Shown one piece after another: positions 34,588-44,858 of a stretch of DNA of 64,000 nt. The position numbers and the translations under genes are program-made. The notes beneath the pieces were generated by a model that was not told where the DNA came from, did no database searches, and worked only from the letters and a program-made list of their open reading frames with translations. This DNA comes from Lachnospiraceae bacterium XBB2008. GTDB taxonomy: Bacteria; Bacillota; Clostridia; Lachnospirales; Lachnospiraceae. How positions within the stretch are numbered: position 1 is the stretch's first letter; each line of letters begins with the position of its first letter. The stretch lies in contig FMVL01000003.1 in assembly GCA_900102235.1 (NCBI GenBank), positions 248,001 through 312,000 of the forward strand. The letters run 5' to 3'.

Positions 34588-37500
34588 TCATTTGAAGTAT
34601 TCAACACCGGATTCAAATATCTTCAGGTCCTGTTCACCGTAAATGTTGATGGCCACCTTGTCTCCGCGTCTTTCCGCATGGGCCATCTTGCCGTAGATAC
34701 GGCCGTCCGGACTGGTTATGCCTTCGATCGAACGGTAGGATCCGTTGATGTTGTACTCTTCATCCATGGATACGGCTCCGTCGGGTGAAGCATAAACGGT
34801 AGCAACCTGGCCTTCGGCAAAGAGTCTGTTAAGCCACTCTTCGTTTGCTACAAATCTTCCCTCTCCGTGTGAAGCGGGGCTTACATATGTGGCACCGAGT
34901 TCGGCACCCATGAGCCAGGGCGATTTATTGGATACGACCTTGGTATATACCATCTTGGATATATGGCGTCCGATCGTGTTAAATGTCAGCGTCGGTGAAT
35001 CGGCATCCTGAGATCTGATCTCTCCGTAAGGAACGAGGCCGAGTTTGATCAGCGCCTGGAATCCGTTACAGATACCGAGTGCCAGGCCGTCGCGGTTGTT
35101 CACCAGATCCATGACCGCTTCTCTGATGTGGTCGTTTCTGAATGCTGCCGCAAAGAACTTGGCTGAGCCGTCGGGCTCGTCACCGGCCGAGAAACCACCG
35201 GGGAACATGATGATCTGTGCCTGTCTGATCGCCTTTTCAAATACGTCCACGCTCTCACGGATATCGCCTGCGGTACGGTTCTTGAATACCTGTACCTCCA
35301 CACTCGCGCCTGCACGCTCGAATGCTTTGGCGGAATCATACTCGCAGTTGGTACCGGGGAATACAGGAATGAAGACTCTGGGTTTTCCGACCTTCTCGGT
35401 ACATATATGAACCTCGGGTGCATTGTAGATCGGGATCTCAACAGGGCTCTTATCATCGCGTGCGTTATAGGGGAATACCTCATCAAGAGGTTTCTTCCAT
35501 GTATCTATGGCCTCATCAACACCGATCTTCACATCGCCTATGATGAACGCCTGCTCGGAATTGATCTCACCTATCACGGTATAGTCGAGTTCACGCTCCT
35601 CCATTACCGGTATTGCGGAAGCGGGAACTTCGCAGATTATATTTCCGAGTCCGTTTGCAAAAAGATCTTCGGGATCAACATCATCGGCTATAGTCACGCC
35701 CAGTTTGTTACCGAATGCCATATGCGAGATCGCGGATGCGACTCCGTATGAATCGACTGCATATGCTGCCTTGACTTTGCCTTCATGAATAAGTGCGGAA
35801 ACCGCTTCATACAGTTCAAGCACCATCTCGTAAACCGGGATGTCATACTCGTCTCTCTCGATGGTGAAAAGAACCAGTTTATCTCCGCTCTCCTTGAGTT
35901 CGGGAGTAATGATCTCGCTTCCGAGTCCTGTATCTACCGCAAACGAAACAAGTGTCGGAGGAACATCTATATGCTCGAACGTACCGGACATTGAATCCTT
36001 ACCGCCTATGGAAGGAAGTCCGTATCCGATCTGCGCATCATATGCACCGAGCAGTGCCGCAAAAGGCTGGCTCCATCTGTGAGGTTCACTCGTCATCCTG
36101 CGGAAGTATTCCTGGAAGGTAAATCTGATCTTGGATACGTCACCGCCTGCTGCCACGATCTTGGCCATGGATTCGGTCACCGCATATACGGCTCCGTGGT
36201 AAGGGCTCCAGGATGAAAGATAAGGATCAAATCCGTAACTCATCATTGTGACTGTATCGGTCAACCCTTTCAACGTAGGCAGTTTCGCCACCATGGTCTG
36301 AACCTCGGTGAGCTGAGTACGTCCGCCGTAAGGCATGTATACGCTGCCCGCGCCGATCGATGCATCGAACATCTCGACAAGGCCCTTCTGCGAGCAGACA
36401 TTTAAGTCGGACAGAAGTCCGAGCCACGCTTTACGTACATCTCCAGCTTCAAGAGCTTCCGCGGTGCCTTCCACAGCGTATTTATTGAGATAGTTATCTT
36501 CTTCGGAGGGTGTGTTGACTATTACGGTCGTCTCCTGGTGGGCACCGTTCGTATTGAGGAATGCCCTGGACAGATCAACGATCCTTTTGCCTCTCCAGTT
36601 AAGTACAAGTCTGGGTTCTTCGGTGACCGTAGCCACTTCTACGGCTTCGAGGTTTTCTTCATCGGCATAGCCGAGGAATCTCTCAACGTTCTCGGGAGCG
36701 ATGACAACAGCCATACGTTCCTGTGACTCGGATATGGCAAGCTCGGTACCGTCAAGTCCCGCATATTTCTTGGGAACCTTATCCAGATCCACGGTCAGCC
36801 CGTCTGCAAGCTCACCTATCGCAACGGATACACCGCCTGCACCGAAGTCGTTACACTTCTTGATGATGCGGCTTACTTCGGGACGTCTGAACAGTCTCTG
36901 TATCTTACGCTCGGTAGGAGCATTTCCCTTCTGAACTTCGGCACCGCAGGTCTCGATGGATTCCTCGGTGTGAACCTTGGACGAACCGGTAGCACCGCCG
37001 CATCCGTCACGTCCGGTACGTCCGCCCAGAAGAATGATGACATCCCCGGGATCGGATGTTGCCCTGATGACGTTCTTTCTCGGAGCGGCACCCATAACGG
37101 CACCGATCTCCATACGCTTGGCAACGTAATCGGGGTGATAGAGTTCTTTTACATATCCTGTAGCCAGACCTATCTGGTTACCGTAGGATGAATAACCGTC
37201 CGCAGCTCCCCTTACCAGTTTCTGCTGGGGAAGTTTGCCGTGCAGCGTCTCCGATACGGGAACCGTAGGATCTGCCGCACCGGTGATACGCATGGCCTGA
37301 TATACATAGCCTCTGCCGGAGAGAGGATCTCTGATCGCACCGCCTAAGCATGTGGCAGCACCACCGAAAGGCTCGATCTCGGTAGGATGGTTATGAGTCT
37401 CGTTCTTGAAGAATACCAGCCACTCCTCACGCTCGGTACCCTGGCCGTAATCTATGTCCACGGGGACCACTATGGAGCAGGCATTGATCTCATCGGACAC

Positions 37501-38388
37501 TTCCATATCCTCGAGTTTGCCTTCGGCCCGCAGTTTCTTCATGGCCATCAGAGCCAGATCCATCAGGCACGGGAACTTGTCGTCGCGTCCGGCATAGATC
37601 TCTTCTCTGGTATCTAAGTAACTCTGGTATGAAGTCTCAATGGGGGTTCTGTAATATCCGTCCTCAAACTCCACATCCTTAAGTTCTGTCGAGAAAGTGG
37701 TATGTCTGCAATGGTCGGACCAGTATGTATCGAGAACCCTGATCTCCGTCATGGTAGGATCACGGTGTTCTTCGTTCTCAAAATAATTCCTGATATGAAG
37801 GAAGTCCTTGAATGTCATCGCAAGTCCCAATGACTCGTAGAGGATCCTCATATCTTCTTCGGACTTGGTGATGAATCCGTCAAATACGGCTACATCTTCA
37901 GGCTCGTCATATTCCGTGATGAGAGTTTCGGGCTTATCGAAGCCTGTCTCGCGTGAATCCACGGGATTGATGCAATATGTCTTTATCCTAGAAAACTCAT
38001 CATCCGAAATGTCACCTATGATCATATAGGTAACCGCAGTCTTGATGATCGGAGTCTCATCTTCTTTTATAAACTGGACACACTGAACGGCTGAATCAGC
38101 CCTCTGATCGAACTGTCCGGGCAGATACTCCACTGAAAAAGCGCGGGCCCCGGCGGGAATTTCTATTTCTTCATGATACAGGATATCGACGGGCGGCTCG
38201 GCGAAGACCATGCCGCATGCCTTATCGAATATCTCATCGGATAATCCTTCCACATCATAACGGATGAATACCCGGATCTTACTGATGGAATGAATGCCGA
38301 GGTAGCTTGCACACTCCTCTTCAAGCTGCCTGGCGTGGACCGCGTAGGGGTCCTGCTTTTCTACATAGATACGTTTGACTTTGCCCAT
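34588..38388 (-). CDS. purL: Phosphoribosylformylglycinamidine synthase, single-chain (1266 aa)
   Basis: This catalyses step four of purine synthesis, FGAR plus glutamine and ATP to FGAM. The synthetase part includes FKNETHNHPTEIEPFGGAAT and the duplicated AIRS-like domains. The C-terminal class I amidotransferase has PGGFSAGDEPDG and GICNGFQAL (nucleophile Cys1107). The ~1260-residue single-chain form is the clostridial type. An AAAGGAAG ribosome site precedes the ATG. It is apart from purEMND, which lie 13 kb upstream. Confidence 0.97.
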   Translation of the reverse strand: MGKVKRIYVEKQDPYAVHARQLEEECASYLGIHSISKIRVFIRYDVEGLSDEIFDKACGMVFAEPPVDILYHEEIEIPAGARAFSVEYLPGQFDQRADSAVQCVQFIKEDETPIIKTAVTYMIIGDISDDEFSRIKTYCINPVDSRETGFDKPETLITEYDEPEDVAVFDGFITKSEEDMRILYESLGLAMTFKDFLHIRNYFENEEHRDPTMTEIRVLDTYWSDHCRHTTFSTELKDVEFEDGYYRTPIETSYQSYLDTREEIYAGRDDKFPCLMDLALMAMKKLRAEGKLEDMEVSDEINACSIVVPVDIDYGQGTEREEWLVFFKNETHNHPTEIEPFGGAATCLGGAIRDPLSGRGYVYQAMRITGAADPTVPVSETLHGKLPQQKLVRGAADGYSSYGNQIGLATGYVKELYHPDYVAKRMEIGAVMGAAPRKNVIRATSDPGDVIILLGGRTGRDGCGGATGSSKVHTEESIETCGAEVQKGNAPTERKIQRLFRRPEVSRIIKKCNDFGAGGVSVAIGELADGLTVDLDKVPKKYAGLDGTELAISESQERMAVVIAPENVERFLGYADEENLEAVEVATVTEEPRLVLNWRGKRIVDLSRAFLNTNGAHQETTVIVNTPSEEDNYLNKYAVEGTAEALEAGDVRKAWLGLLSDLNVCSQKGLVEMFDASIGAGSVYMPYGGRTQLTEVQTMVAKLPTLKGLTDTVTMMSYGFDPYLSSWSPYHGAVYAVTESMAKIVAAGGDVSKIRFTFQEYFRRMTSEPHRWSQPFAALLGAYDAQIGYGLPSIGGKDSMSGTFEHIDVPPTLVSFAVDTGLGSEIITPELKESGDKLVLFTIERDEYDIPVYEMVLELYEAVSALIHEGKVKAAYAVDSYGVASAISHMAFGNKLGVTIADDVDPEDLFANGLGNIICEVPASAIPVMEERELDYTVIGEINSEQAFIIGDVKIGVDEAIDTWKKPLDEVFPYNARDDKSPVEIPIYNAPEVHICTEKVGKPRVFIPVFPGTNCEYDSAKAFERAGASVEVQVFKNRTAGDIRESVDVFEKAIRQAQIIMFPGGFSAGDEPDGSAKFFAAAFRNDHIREAVMDLVNNRDGLALGICNGFQALIKLGLVPYGEIRSQDADSPTLTFNTIGRHISKMVYTKVVSNKSPWLMGAELGATYVSPASHGEGRFVANEEWLNRLFAEGQVATVYASPDGAVSMDEEYNINGSYRSIEGITSPDGRIYGKMAHAERRGDKVAINIYGEQDLKIFESGVEYFK

Positions 38389-38422
38389 TTTGCTTCCTTT
38401 CGTGATCTGAACGATCTGTTAC

Positions 38423-38896
38423 TTAATGTATGGGAACATCCCAAAACTCAATGATCTTCTTAAGCTGTGAAATAGCCTCGCAAAAGATACCGCTGGTCAC
38501 GCCTTCCGTCCACATCGTACCCTTGCGCATGCCTTCCAGCACATACTTACTCATGACCGCACCGATGTTGCCTATATCCTTGAGCTCACTTTTCTGAATG
38601 AGACGTATCTCATCATCGTGAGTCTTTAAGCGGTTACGGGAATATACATATACGTAGTTTCTGTCTATCAGAGGAGTACTCTGAAGAAGTTTGACCAGTG
38701 ATAACACTGTAGAATCGTATACGGGAAATGCAACCGAATGCTCAGCTATACCCTCACCGGTAAACTGATTGCTCACGCTGCCGCCGCGCTTGGACTCAAG
38801 CCAGGGCAGATACGTAACGAGCTTCTCGACAATAGGACGATACTTATCCACGATCTCTCTGCGGTAAGCCAGGTCGTCTCTGTTATCCGAATTCAT
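38423..38896 (-). CDS. Conserved hypothetical protein (157 aa)
   Basis: A soluble mixed alpha/beta protein with the segments AFPVYDSTVLSLVKLLQST, DRNYVYVYSRNRL and MSKYVLEGMRKGTMW. I recall similar uncharacterised proteins in Lachnospiraceae but know no function. An ATG at 38902 is only 3 nt from AGGAGG; the ATG at 38896 has 9-nt spacing and is preferred. It is the first gene of the purL run, 34 bp upstream of purL. Confidence 0.7.
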   Translation of the reverse strand: MNSDNRDDLAYRREIVDKYRPIVEKLVTYLPWLESKRGGSVSNQFTGEGIAEHSVAFPVYDSTVLSLVKLLQSTPLIDRNYVYVYSRNRLKTHDDEIRLIQKSELKDIGNIGAVMSKYVLEGMRKGTMWTEGVTSGIFCEAISQLKKIIEFWDVPIH

Positions 38897-38922
38897 GGTC
38901 ATTTTCCTCCTGATACTTCAAT

Positions 38923-38951
38923 ATGATACCATAAAAACATATGAAGTTGAA
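38923..38951 (-). promoter_or_regulatory. Probable promoter of the purL run
   Basis: On the reverse strand TTCAAC (38951-38946) and TATCAT (38928-38923) are spaced by 17 bp, 27 bp before the start of the 157-residue gene. No purine riboswitch-like fold is seen in this short leader. Confidence 0.55.
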
Positions 38952-38978
38952 TACAAAAGGTCTTTTTGAAAAGCACAA

Positions 38979-39006
38979 AAAAGCCGACCGTTTCCGGTCG
39001 GCTTTT
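38979..39006 (-). terminator. Intrinsic terminator
   Basis: AAAAGCCGACCG and CGGTCGGCTTTT pair over 12 bp with a TTTC loop on the forward strand and are followed by T on the reverse strand. It ends the 145-residue membrane protein gene and insulates the purL run. Confidence 0.88.
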
Positions 39007-39034
39007 GTAGATCTTTGCTCATCCGATAAGTCGG

Positions 39035-39472
39035 TTATACCTCGGGTGTGTTATTGATAATGGGGTTCTTAACGGCTTTCTTGATGGTATTGGCTGCCAT
39101 GAAGATAAGTATGCTGATAAGAAGTGAAGGGATCGAGCTTGCTATGCTGCCACCGTTGGCAAGAGTAGTTCCGAGTGAGATAACACCCATCACAAGGCTG
39201 ATGATCGCAAATAACCATGCAGGTCCGATCTTACTGTTGTCTTTAGCTGCTCTTACGGAGAAGATGCCCTGGATCAGGCTGACGATACCGGAGATGACCA
39301 TGATGATGCCTACAAGGACTACAAGAACACCCATTTCCTCACTCTCTGTTGCGGTCGTAACAGCCGCGCCGCCAAATGTTGCGATCAACCCCATGATTAT
39401 GCTGAGTATACCGCCGATGATCCCGAGTATTCCGAAGACCTTAAGAATTTTATTGCTTGATTCTACTGTCAT
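39035..39472 (-). CDS. Small four-helix membrane protein (145 aa)
   Basis: Four hydrophobic segments (about 10-35, 48-75, 85-105 and 112-130) span nearly the whole protein, with small residues typical of DUF308/DUF4064-like proteins. Function is unknown. The frame opens at 39553, but GGGAGG 7 nt before the ATG at 39472 sets the start as MTVESSNK. It is monocistronic, with its own consensus promoter and terminator. Confidence 0.75.
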   Translation of the reverse strand: MTVESSNKILKVFGILGIIGGILSIIMGLIATFGGAAVTTATESEEMGVLVVLVGIIMVISGIVSLIQGIFSVRAAKDNSKIGPAWLFAIISLVMGVISLGTTLANGGSIASSIPSLLISILIFMAANTIKKAVKNPIINNTPEV

Positions 39473-39514
39473 TTCTATTCCTCCCTTTAGAAACAAGTTT
39501 TTTGATACAACGGA

Positions 39515-39543
39515 ATTATAAAGGATAACATGTATTATGTCAA
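39515..39543 (-). promoter_or_regulatory. Consensus housekeeping promoter
   Basis: On the reverse strand TTGACA (39543-39538), a 17-bp spacer and TATAAT (39520-39515) give a perfect consensus. It drives the 145-residue membrane protein gene and lies just after tRNA-Trp. Confidence 0.9.
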
Positions 39544-39561
39544 AAAATGGCAAAAGAAAAA

Positions 39562-39632
39562 CAGGGGCGGCAGGAGTCGAACCCGCATTAACGGTTTTGG
39601 AGACCGCCGTTCTACCATTGAACTACGCCCCT
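39562..39632 (-). tRNA. tRNA-Trp (CCA)
   Basis: A 71-nt cloverleaf with acceptor stem AGGGGCG/CGCCCCT, anticodon loop containing CTCCAAA (anticodon CCA) and T loop TTCGACT. CCA is not encoded at the 3' end. It is followed by a T-rich stretch. Confidence 0.95.
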
Positions 39633-39659
39633 GTGTCGGCTTCAGAACAGCCAAACGAT

Positions 39660-39689
39660 ATAATACCACATCATGCCGAAGATAGGCAA
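39660..39689 (-). promoter_or_regulatory. Promoter of tRNA-Trp
   Basis: On the reverse strand TTGCCT (39689-39684), an 18-bp spacer and TATTAT (39665-39660) lie 27 bp before the tRNA. Confidence 0.7.
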
Positions 39690-39715
39690 GTGTTTTTCAC
39701 ATCGATGAATCCGGT

Positions 39716-41170
39716 TTATTCGGGCATGCTGTCTTTATTCAGTCTGATGTGTGCTGCGAGCGACTTGGCTATGAAATAGAGTATCCCGCACTCATCCTCC
39801 TGCCAGAGTCTGCTGTTTCTCTGATCGGCACAGACAAGATATCCGTCGGTCTGCATGTTAAGGCCGATCCTTATGATCAGGGCAGAACCGATATTGTGCT
39901 TTCTGAGCGCTTTATAGAGCTTCGGGCTCGTATCGCTTATCTCCTCAAGGTTACTTACCTTCAGGATCTCGTCATCTATCACTCCGTCGATATCCCGCAC
40001 ATCTTCGTTGATATTGCTGTCGATGACAGAGTGCATGCGCCCCGTCCTGCCCACGTAATACATGTCAGCGATATGGAACTGTTCCTGGACCAGCGACATG
40101 GCCGAGCGTAACTTGTTCTCGAATCCCGTCTCAAGTCCAAGCTGGACCATCAGGCTGTTCATATTGGTATAGACGCCCTGCTTGACGAGTTTCTTCATAT
40201 CCAGGTCCTTATGCGTCTCTTCATCATAGATCACGAAGCAGTTGCGGCCCTGGCCTTTTCCGTGATAGAGAGTCTTGTCGATCTTGGAAAAAAGATCTTC
40301 GTAGGATACGGCATCAGCAGGAAACGATGCGCATCCGACGGTTCCTGTCACGAAAAGATTATGCTCACCGACTTCGATGTGGGTCCTGAGTACATCGGCT
40401 TCCGTATACATTTTCTCAAGGAAAGCCTTCTTATCGGCAGGTTCCGTGATCTTCAGGTTGATAAGCAGAAGCTCGTCTCCGCCGAAACGTCCGGCGATAC
40501 CGTCCTCACCTATATACTCTGCAAGTTTGCGGGAGATTTCCTCCAGGACCACATCACCGGAATGGTGTCCGTAGTTATCGTTTATGTATTTGAAGTTATC
40601 CAGATCCACTATCACAAAAGTGAAGGGGATATTCTCAGTGATCAGATGTCTGGCAAATCCGATCGCATACTTTCTGGAGATTATGCCCGTGAGCGGATCG
40701 AGCATATCATCGATCGGATTGTCATCCAGAAGCTTGTCAAAATAGGAAAACTTACGGAGCTGCTCCGTGGTATACATGATCTGCTCACGGTCGCTTTGCC
40801 CCTGTCTTTTGGCTACGTCGGTCACGTCCATGAAACTTCCGACCAGGCCGACTATCTCGCCGTTTTCATATATAGGTCTCTTAGATGCGATGATGTCTCT
40901 TTCTTCACCGCGGATGAAACATTTCCCCGCTACCTTGTATGTGCTGTGTCCGGAGAGGACTCTTTCCTCATCCTGCTTGAACGGCTCGGGATCGGAATGC
41001 CATCCCATATCCTCGTCGTTCTTTCCTATCAGGACGTCTGCCGATTCAAATCCGTAGAAATCCAGAAACGCCTGATTAACTCCCACGAACCTCCGGTCCT
41101 TGTCTTTCCAGAATACGCAATCCTGTGCGGTGTTGATGATGTTGTCAAATAAAGTTTCGGTCATTTCCAT
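39716..41170 (-). CDS. PAS-GGDEF-GAF-like signalling protein (484 aa)
   Basis: A PAS domain (about 5-120, ending GSFMDVTD) is followed by a GGDEF domain (about 160-320) with DLDNFKYINDNYGHHSGD and active-site loop GGDEL near residue 230. A GAF-like C-terminal domain (about 335-475) contains ALIIRIGLNMQTDGYLVC. There are no membrane helices. Cyclic-di-GMP synthesis is plausible because GGDE is intact, although Leu replaces Phe. AGGTGA with 7-nt spacing favours the ATG at 41170 over the GTG at 41179. It is the last gene of the long leftward run, 39 bp after the ABC exporter. Confidence 0.88.
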   Translation of the reverse strand: MEMTETLFDNIINTAQDCVFWKDKDRRFVGVNQAFLDFYGFESADVLIGKNDEDMGWHSDPEPFKQDEERVLSGHSTYKVAGKCFIRGEERDIIASKRPIYENGEIVGLVGSFMDVTDVAKRQGQSDREQIMYTTEQLRKFSYFDKLLDDNPIDDMLDPLTGIISRKYAIGFARHLITENIPFTFVIVDLDNFKYINDNYGHHSGDVVLEEISRKLAEYIGEDGIAGRFGGDELLLINLKITEPADKKAFLEKMYTEADVLRTHIEVGEHNLFVTGTVGCASFPADAVSYEDLFSKIDKTLYHGKGQGRNCFVIYDEETHKDLDMKKLVKQGVYTNMNSLMVQLGLETGFENKLRSAMSLVQEQFHIADMYYVGRTGRMHSVIDSNINEDVRDIDGVIDDEILKVSNLEEISDTSPKLYKALRKHNIGSALIIRIGLNMQTDGYLVCADQRNSRLWQEDECGILYFIAKSLAAHIRLNKDSMPE

Positions 41171-41209
41171 GTCTGTCACCTGATCCTGCCGTCACTGCCA
41201 TGCCGGTCG

Positions 41210-43063
41210 TTAAAATTGAGAATTATACAGTTCGCTGTAGAATCCGCCGCTCTTAAGAAGAGTCTCGTGATCTCCCTGTTCGATTATGTGTCCGTCACGC
41301 ATTACGAGTATGACATCCGCTTCCCTGATGGTCGAAAGACGGTGCGCGACTATGAAACTGGTCCTGCCCTGCATCATGGACAGGAATGCTTTCTGAATAC
41401 GCATCTCCGTACGTGTATCTATGGATGATGTAGCCTCATCGAGTATCAGCATGGGAGGGATGTTGAGCATGACCCTGGTTATGCACAACAGCTGCATCTG
41501 CCCCTGGCTCAAACTTGCTCCGCCCTCTCCGATCAGAGTATCGTATCTGTCCGGAAGCCTTCTGATGAAACTGTGCGCCCCCGATGCTTTAGCCGCAGCG
41601 ATGACCTCCTCGTCGGTAGCCTGCGGCGCACCGAATCTGATATTGTCGGCTATCGTTCCTCCGGCGAGCCAGGTCTCCTGAAGGACCATGCCGTACGAAG
41701 ATCTGAGCGAATGCCTGCTCACGGTATCTATCTTCCTGCCGTCTACGCTGATCGATCCGTCATCCGTATCATAAAACCGCATGAGCAGATTGATGATCGT
41801 GGTCTTGCCGCATCCGGTAGGTCCGACTATAGCCACCCTCTGTCCCGGTTTGATATGAAGGTTTAAGTCGGTGATAAGCTCCCTGTCGGCCACATATGAA
41901 AAATCGACATTATCGACATCTACATAGCCTTCGGTATCAATAAGGGAATCCGAAGCATCCGGGCTTTCGGGCTCGGCGTCGAGGATTTCGAACACTCTAG
42001 CGGCGCATGCGACCGCACCCTGCAGTTCCGAGATCACTCCCGATATCTCATTGAAAGGCTTCGTATACTGGTTTGCATATGCAAGGAACACGGTCAGAGT
42101 TCCGACACTTAAGCCGCTCACCAGTCTGCTCATCGAGCCGGATGCCGACATCAGTACAAAATAAGATCCGGTAAGGGCTACCAGAGCGTAGCACACGGCA
42201 TTCACAAATCTGGTACACGGGTTCGTAAGTGACGAATAAAAGATCGCCTTCAGGCTGGACTTTTCCAATCTGCCGTTGATCTCATCGAATCTCGACAGCA
42301 CTTCCTCTTCACGGTTAAACGCCTTGACTATCTTGGCGTTTCCTATCATCTCATCTATCAGAGCGGTCTGCTCACCGCGTTCGATGCTCTGTGTCCTGAA
42401 CATCTTGTAGGTACGCGAAGATATGAACCTGGCGATAAATAATGAAAGAGGAGTCACACATACCACCACGAGGGTTACGGCAACATTCATCCTGAGCATG
42501 AAGAAGAGCGTACCTAAGATCGTAAGGATCCCGGTAAATGCCTGAGTAAAGCCCATCAGCATGCCGTCCGCAAACTGATCGGCATCGGCGATGATGCGGC
42601 TGACTATGTCTCCCTGGGAATGCGAATCGATATATTTAAGCGGAAGAACGTTGATATGTTCGAGCGCATCGTTTCTGATATCTCTCACAGTCAGATACGT
42701 GATGTGGTTATTGACCAGGTTCATGATATAGGTGGATACGCCTACGAGTACGGCAAAGACTGCCGCCATGATCAGATCACGCCACATGATAGTCGTTACG
42801 CCGGCAACAGCCGTCTCATCCATAGCCTCGCCTCCGAATATGAGGCATATGCCGTCTATCACATATCCTATCCTGATGGGGACCTGAAGTGTGCACACTA
42901 CGGATACGACTGCCATCAGGAGTGAGACGAGTATCCATCCCCTGAATGCGGACAGTCTGGCAAGGACAGCCTTAACGGTGGCACGACGTCCCGTGCGGCC
43001 GAGCGCGCTCTCATCGGTGTTTAAGTTTCCTTTCGGCACAAAACCGCTGGTATCAAGCGCCAT
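41210..43063 (-). CDS. ABC exporter half-transporter, MdlB-like (617 aa)
   Basis: Six membrane helices (about 35-340) are followed by a nucleotide-binding domain with Walker A GPTGCGKTT, signature LSQGQ, Walker B LILDEATSSID and the switch His in VAHRLS. The catalytic Glu is present, so this is the competent half of a heterodimer with the upstream gene. AAAGGAGG before the ATG at 43063 sets the start, which overlaps the upstream gene by 11 bp. Drug or lipid export is usual for the family. Confidence 0.92.
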   Translation of the reverse strand: MALDTSGFVPKGNLNTDESALGRTGRRATVKAVLARLSAFRGWILVSLLMAVVSVVCTLQVPIRIGYVIDGICLIFGGEAMDETAVAGVTTIMWRDLIMAAVFAVLVGVSTYIMNLVNNHITYLTVRDIRNDALEHINVLPLKYIDSHSQGDIVSRIIADADQFADGMLMGFTQAFTGILTILGTLFFMLRMNVAVTLVVVCVTPLSLFIARFISSRTYKMFRTQSIERGEQTALIDEMIGNAKIVKAFNREEEVLSRFDEINGRLEKSSLKAIFYSSLTNPCTRFVNAVCYALVALTGSYFVLMSASGSMSRLVSGLSVGTLTVFLAYANQYTKPFNEISGVISELQGAVACAARVFEILDAEPESPDASDSLIDTEGYVDVDNVDFSYVADRELITDLNLHIKPGQRVAIVGPTGCGKTTIINLLMRFYDTDDGSISVDGRKIDTVSRHSLRSSYGMVLQETWLAGGTIADNIRFGAPQATDEEVIAAAKASGAHSFIRRLPDRYDTLIGEGGASLSQGQMQLLCITRVMLNIPPMLILDEATSSIDTRTEMRIQKAFLSMMQGRTSFIVAHRLSTIREADVILVMRDGHIIEQGDHETLLKSGGFYSELYNSQF

Positions 43064-44858
43064 GCTCTTCCTCCTTTCCGAACTGTGACTCGTATATCTC
43101 TCGATATACATCGCAGGTGGTCATCAGTTCAGCATGAGTACCTATACCGGCAACTTCACCGTCATCGAGAACTATGATCTTATCGGCATCCCGTACGGAT
43201 GCACTCCTCTGCGAAACTATGAATACGGTCGGCTTATAACCGAGGTTCTTTAAGTTATCTCTGAGTTTACGGTCGGTAACATTATCAAGCGCCGAAGATG
43301 AATCATCGAGGATCAGGATTCGGGGACTTCCGACCAGAGCTCTTGCTATGGTCAGTCTCTGCCTCTGACCTCCCGAAAGATTGCGTCCGCCGGCTTCGAG
43401 TTCGGCGTTCAATCCGCCCTTGGCATCCACTACATCCTCCGCTACGGCAACGCGTACAGCGTCCATGATCTCAGCATCCGTAGCATCGGCCTTACCCCAT
43501 CTCAGGTTATCGGCAATGGTACCTGCGAACAGCACGGCCTTCTGAGGAACGGTACCCACAGCGGCTTTCAGGCTTCGACCGTCTAAGTCATCGACTCTGA
43601 TCCCGTCGATCAGTACTTCTCCTTCGGTCGCTTCATAGAAGCCCGGGATCAGGTTGACCAGGGAAGTCTTTCCCGATCCGGTTCCGCCGATGATACCTAT
43701 GGTCTCACCGGCTTCGGCTTTGAATGAAATATGTGAAAGGGACTCGTCCGCTTCCTTATGATATCTGAGGCAGACGTCCTTAAACTCAACACTGCATCCT
43801 TCCGTGTTTTCCGTGTCAAGAGTACGTCCTCCGCTTATACCGGTCGCATTGACCTGATCGATCAAACTATCATTTCCCGTGCCGGCCCGCTCATCCGATT
43901 CCCCGTCAGCCAGTGCAAATACGGCACTTATACGGTCTGCCGATGCGAGCGCACGGTTGATCGTGACCACGAGATTGGCGAACTTGATAAGTTCGAGCAG
44001 GATCTGCGACATGTAGTTATACAGTGCCACAACCTGTCCGGTTGTCAGCATCCCGCGTGATACCTGGATATAGCCCGTTCTTATCAGTACGACTATGGCC
44101 AGATTGATGATCACATATGTCAGCGGGTTTAAGAGACCCGATATGCGTCCTGCGCGGATCTGCCCCGATACAAGCTCCGAGTTTGCGTTCTCAAATACTT
44201 TCTGTCTGTCTTCTTCGACCGTAAAAGCGCGGATGACCCTGGCACCCGAGAGATTCTCACGGGTAAACCTCAGGATCCTGTCGAGATGCGACTGAACTTT
44301 CCTGAGCATCGGGATATTGAGCTTCATGATAAGACCGACGGCTGCGAACAGGATCGCAACGACGATCAGGAAAGCAAGGGCGGATCTGGTGTCGATCGTA
44401 AAAGCCATGATCACGGCACCCGCCACGATGAAGGGGGATCGAAGGAACAGACGAAGGAACATGTTCACACCGTTCTGGGCGGTATTTACATCTGCCGTCA
44501 TGCGGGTGATCATCGTAGATGTTCCGAGATTATCTATCTGTGAATGGTCCAGGCTGAGTAATGACTTAAACAGGTCATGTCTGAGTTCTCTGGAAAAGCC
44601 CGTAGCAGCCCTGGCCGCAAAGAACTGTGCAGTACAGGAACTGATGAGGCCCACGATACCGAGCGCTATGAGAAGCGCGAAGCTTCTGAAGATGAATCCG
44701 CTTCCCGTACCTGCGGAAGACGGGGCCGATATATAGTCGATCAGGGAAGCGATGACGAGCGGAACAAAGAGTTCGAAGGTAGCTTCGAGCATCTTGAAAA
44801 GCGGGGCCAGAACGCACTGTACTCTGTAATTCTTAAGATATCTGAAGAGACGTTTCAT
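43053..44858 (-). CDS. ABC exporter half-transporter with degenerate catalytic site (601 aa)
   Basis: Six membrane helices (about 15-310) precede a nucleotide-binding domain with Walker A GGTGSGKTS, signature LSGGQRQR and Walker B ILILDDSSSALD. The residue after the Walker B Asp is Asp instead of the catalytic Glu. This is the known mark of the degenerate site in heterodimeric exporters of the BmrC/TM287 type. The ATG overlaps the upstream LCP gene's TAA (TAATG) and no ribosome site is seen, so translation should depend on coupling. Confidence 0.92.
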   Translation of the reverse strand: MKRLFRYLKNYRVQCVLAPLFKMLEATFELFVPLVIASLIDYISAPSSAGTGSGFIFRSFALLIALGIVGLISSCTAQFFAARAATGFSRELRHDLFKSLLSLDHSQIDNLGTSTMITRMTADVNTAQNGVNMFLRLFLRSPFIVAGAVIMAFTIDTRSALAFLIVVAILFAAVGLIMKLNIPMLRKVQSHLDRILRFTRENLSGARVIRAFTVEEDRQKVFENANSELVSGQIRAGRISGLLNPLTYVIINLAIVVLIRTGYIQVSRGMLTTGQVVALYNYMSQILLELIKFANLVVTINRALASADRISAVFALADGESDERAGTGNDSLIDQVNATGISGGRTLDTENTEGCSVEFKDVCLRYHKEADESLSHISFKAEAGETIGIIGGTGSGKTSLVNLIPGFYEATEGEVLIDGIRVDDLDGRSLKAAVGTVPQKAVLFAGTIADNLRWGKADATDAEIMDAVRVAVAEDVVDAKGGLNAELEAGGRNLSGGQRQRLTIARALVGSPRILILDDSSSALDNVTDRKLRDNLKNLGYKPTVFIVSQRSASVRDADKIIVLDDGEVAGIGTHAELMTTCDVYREIYESQFGKEEEHGA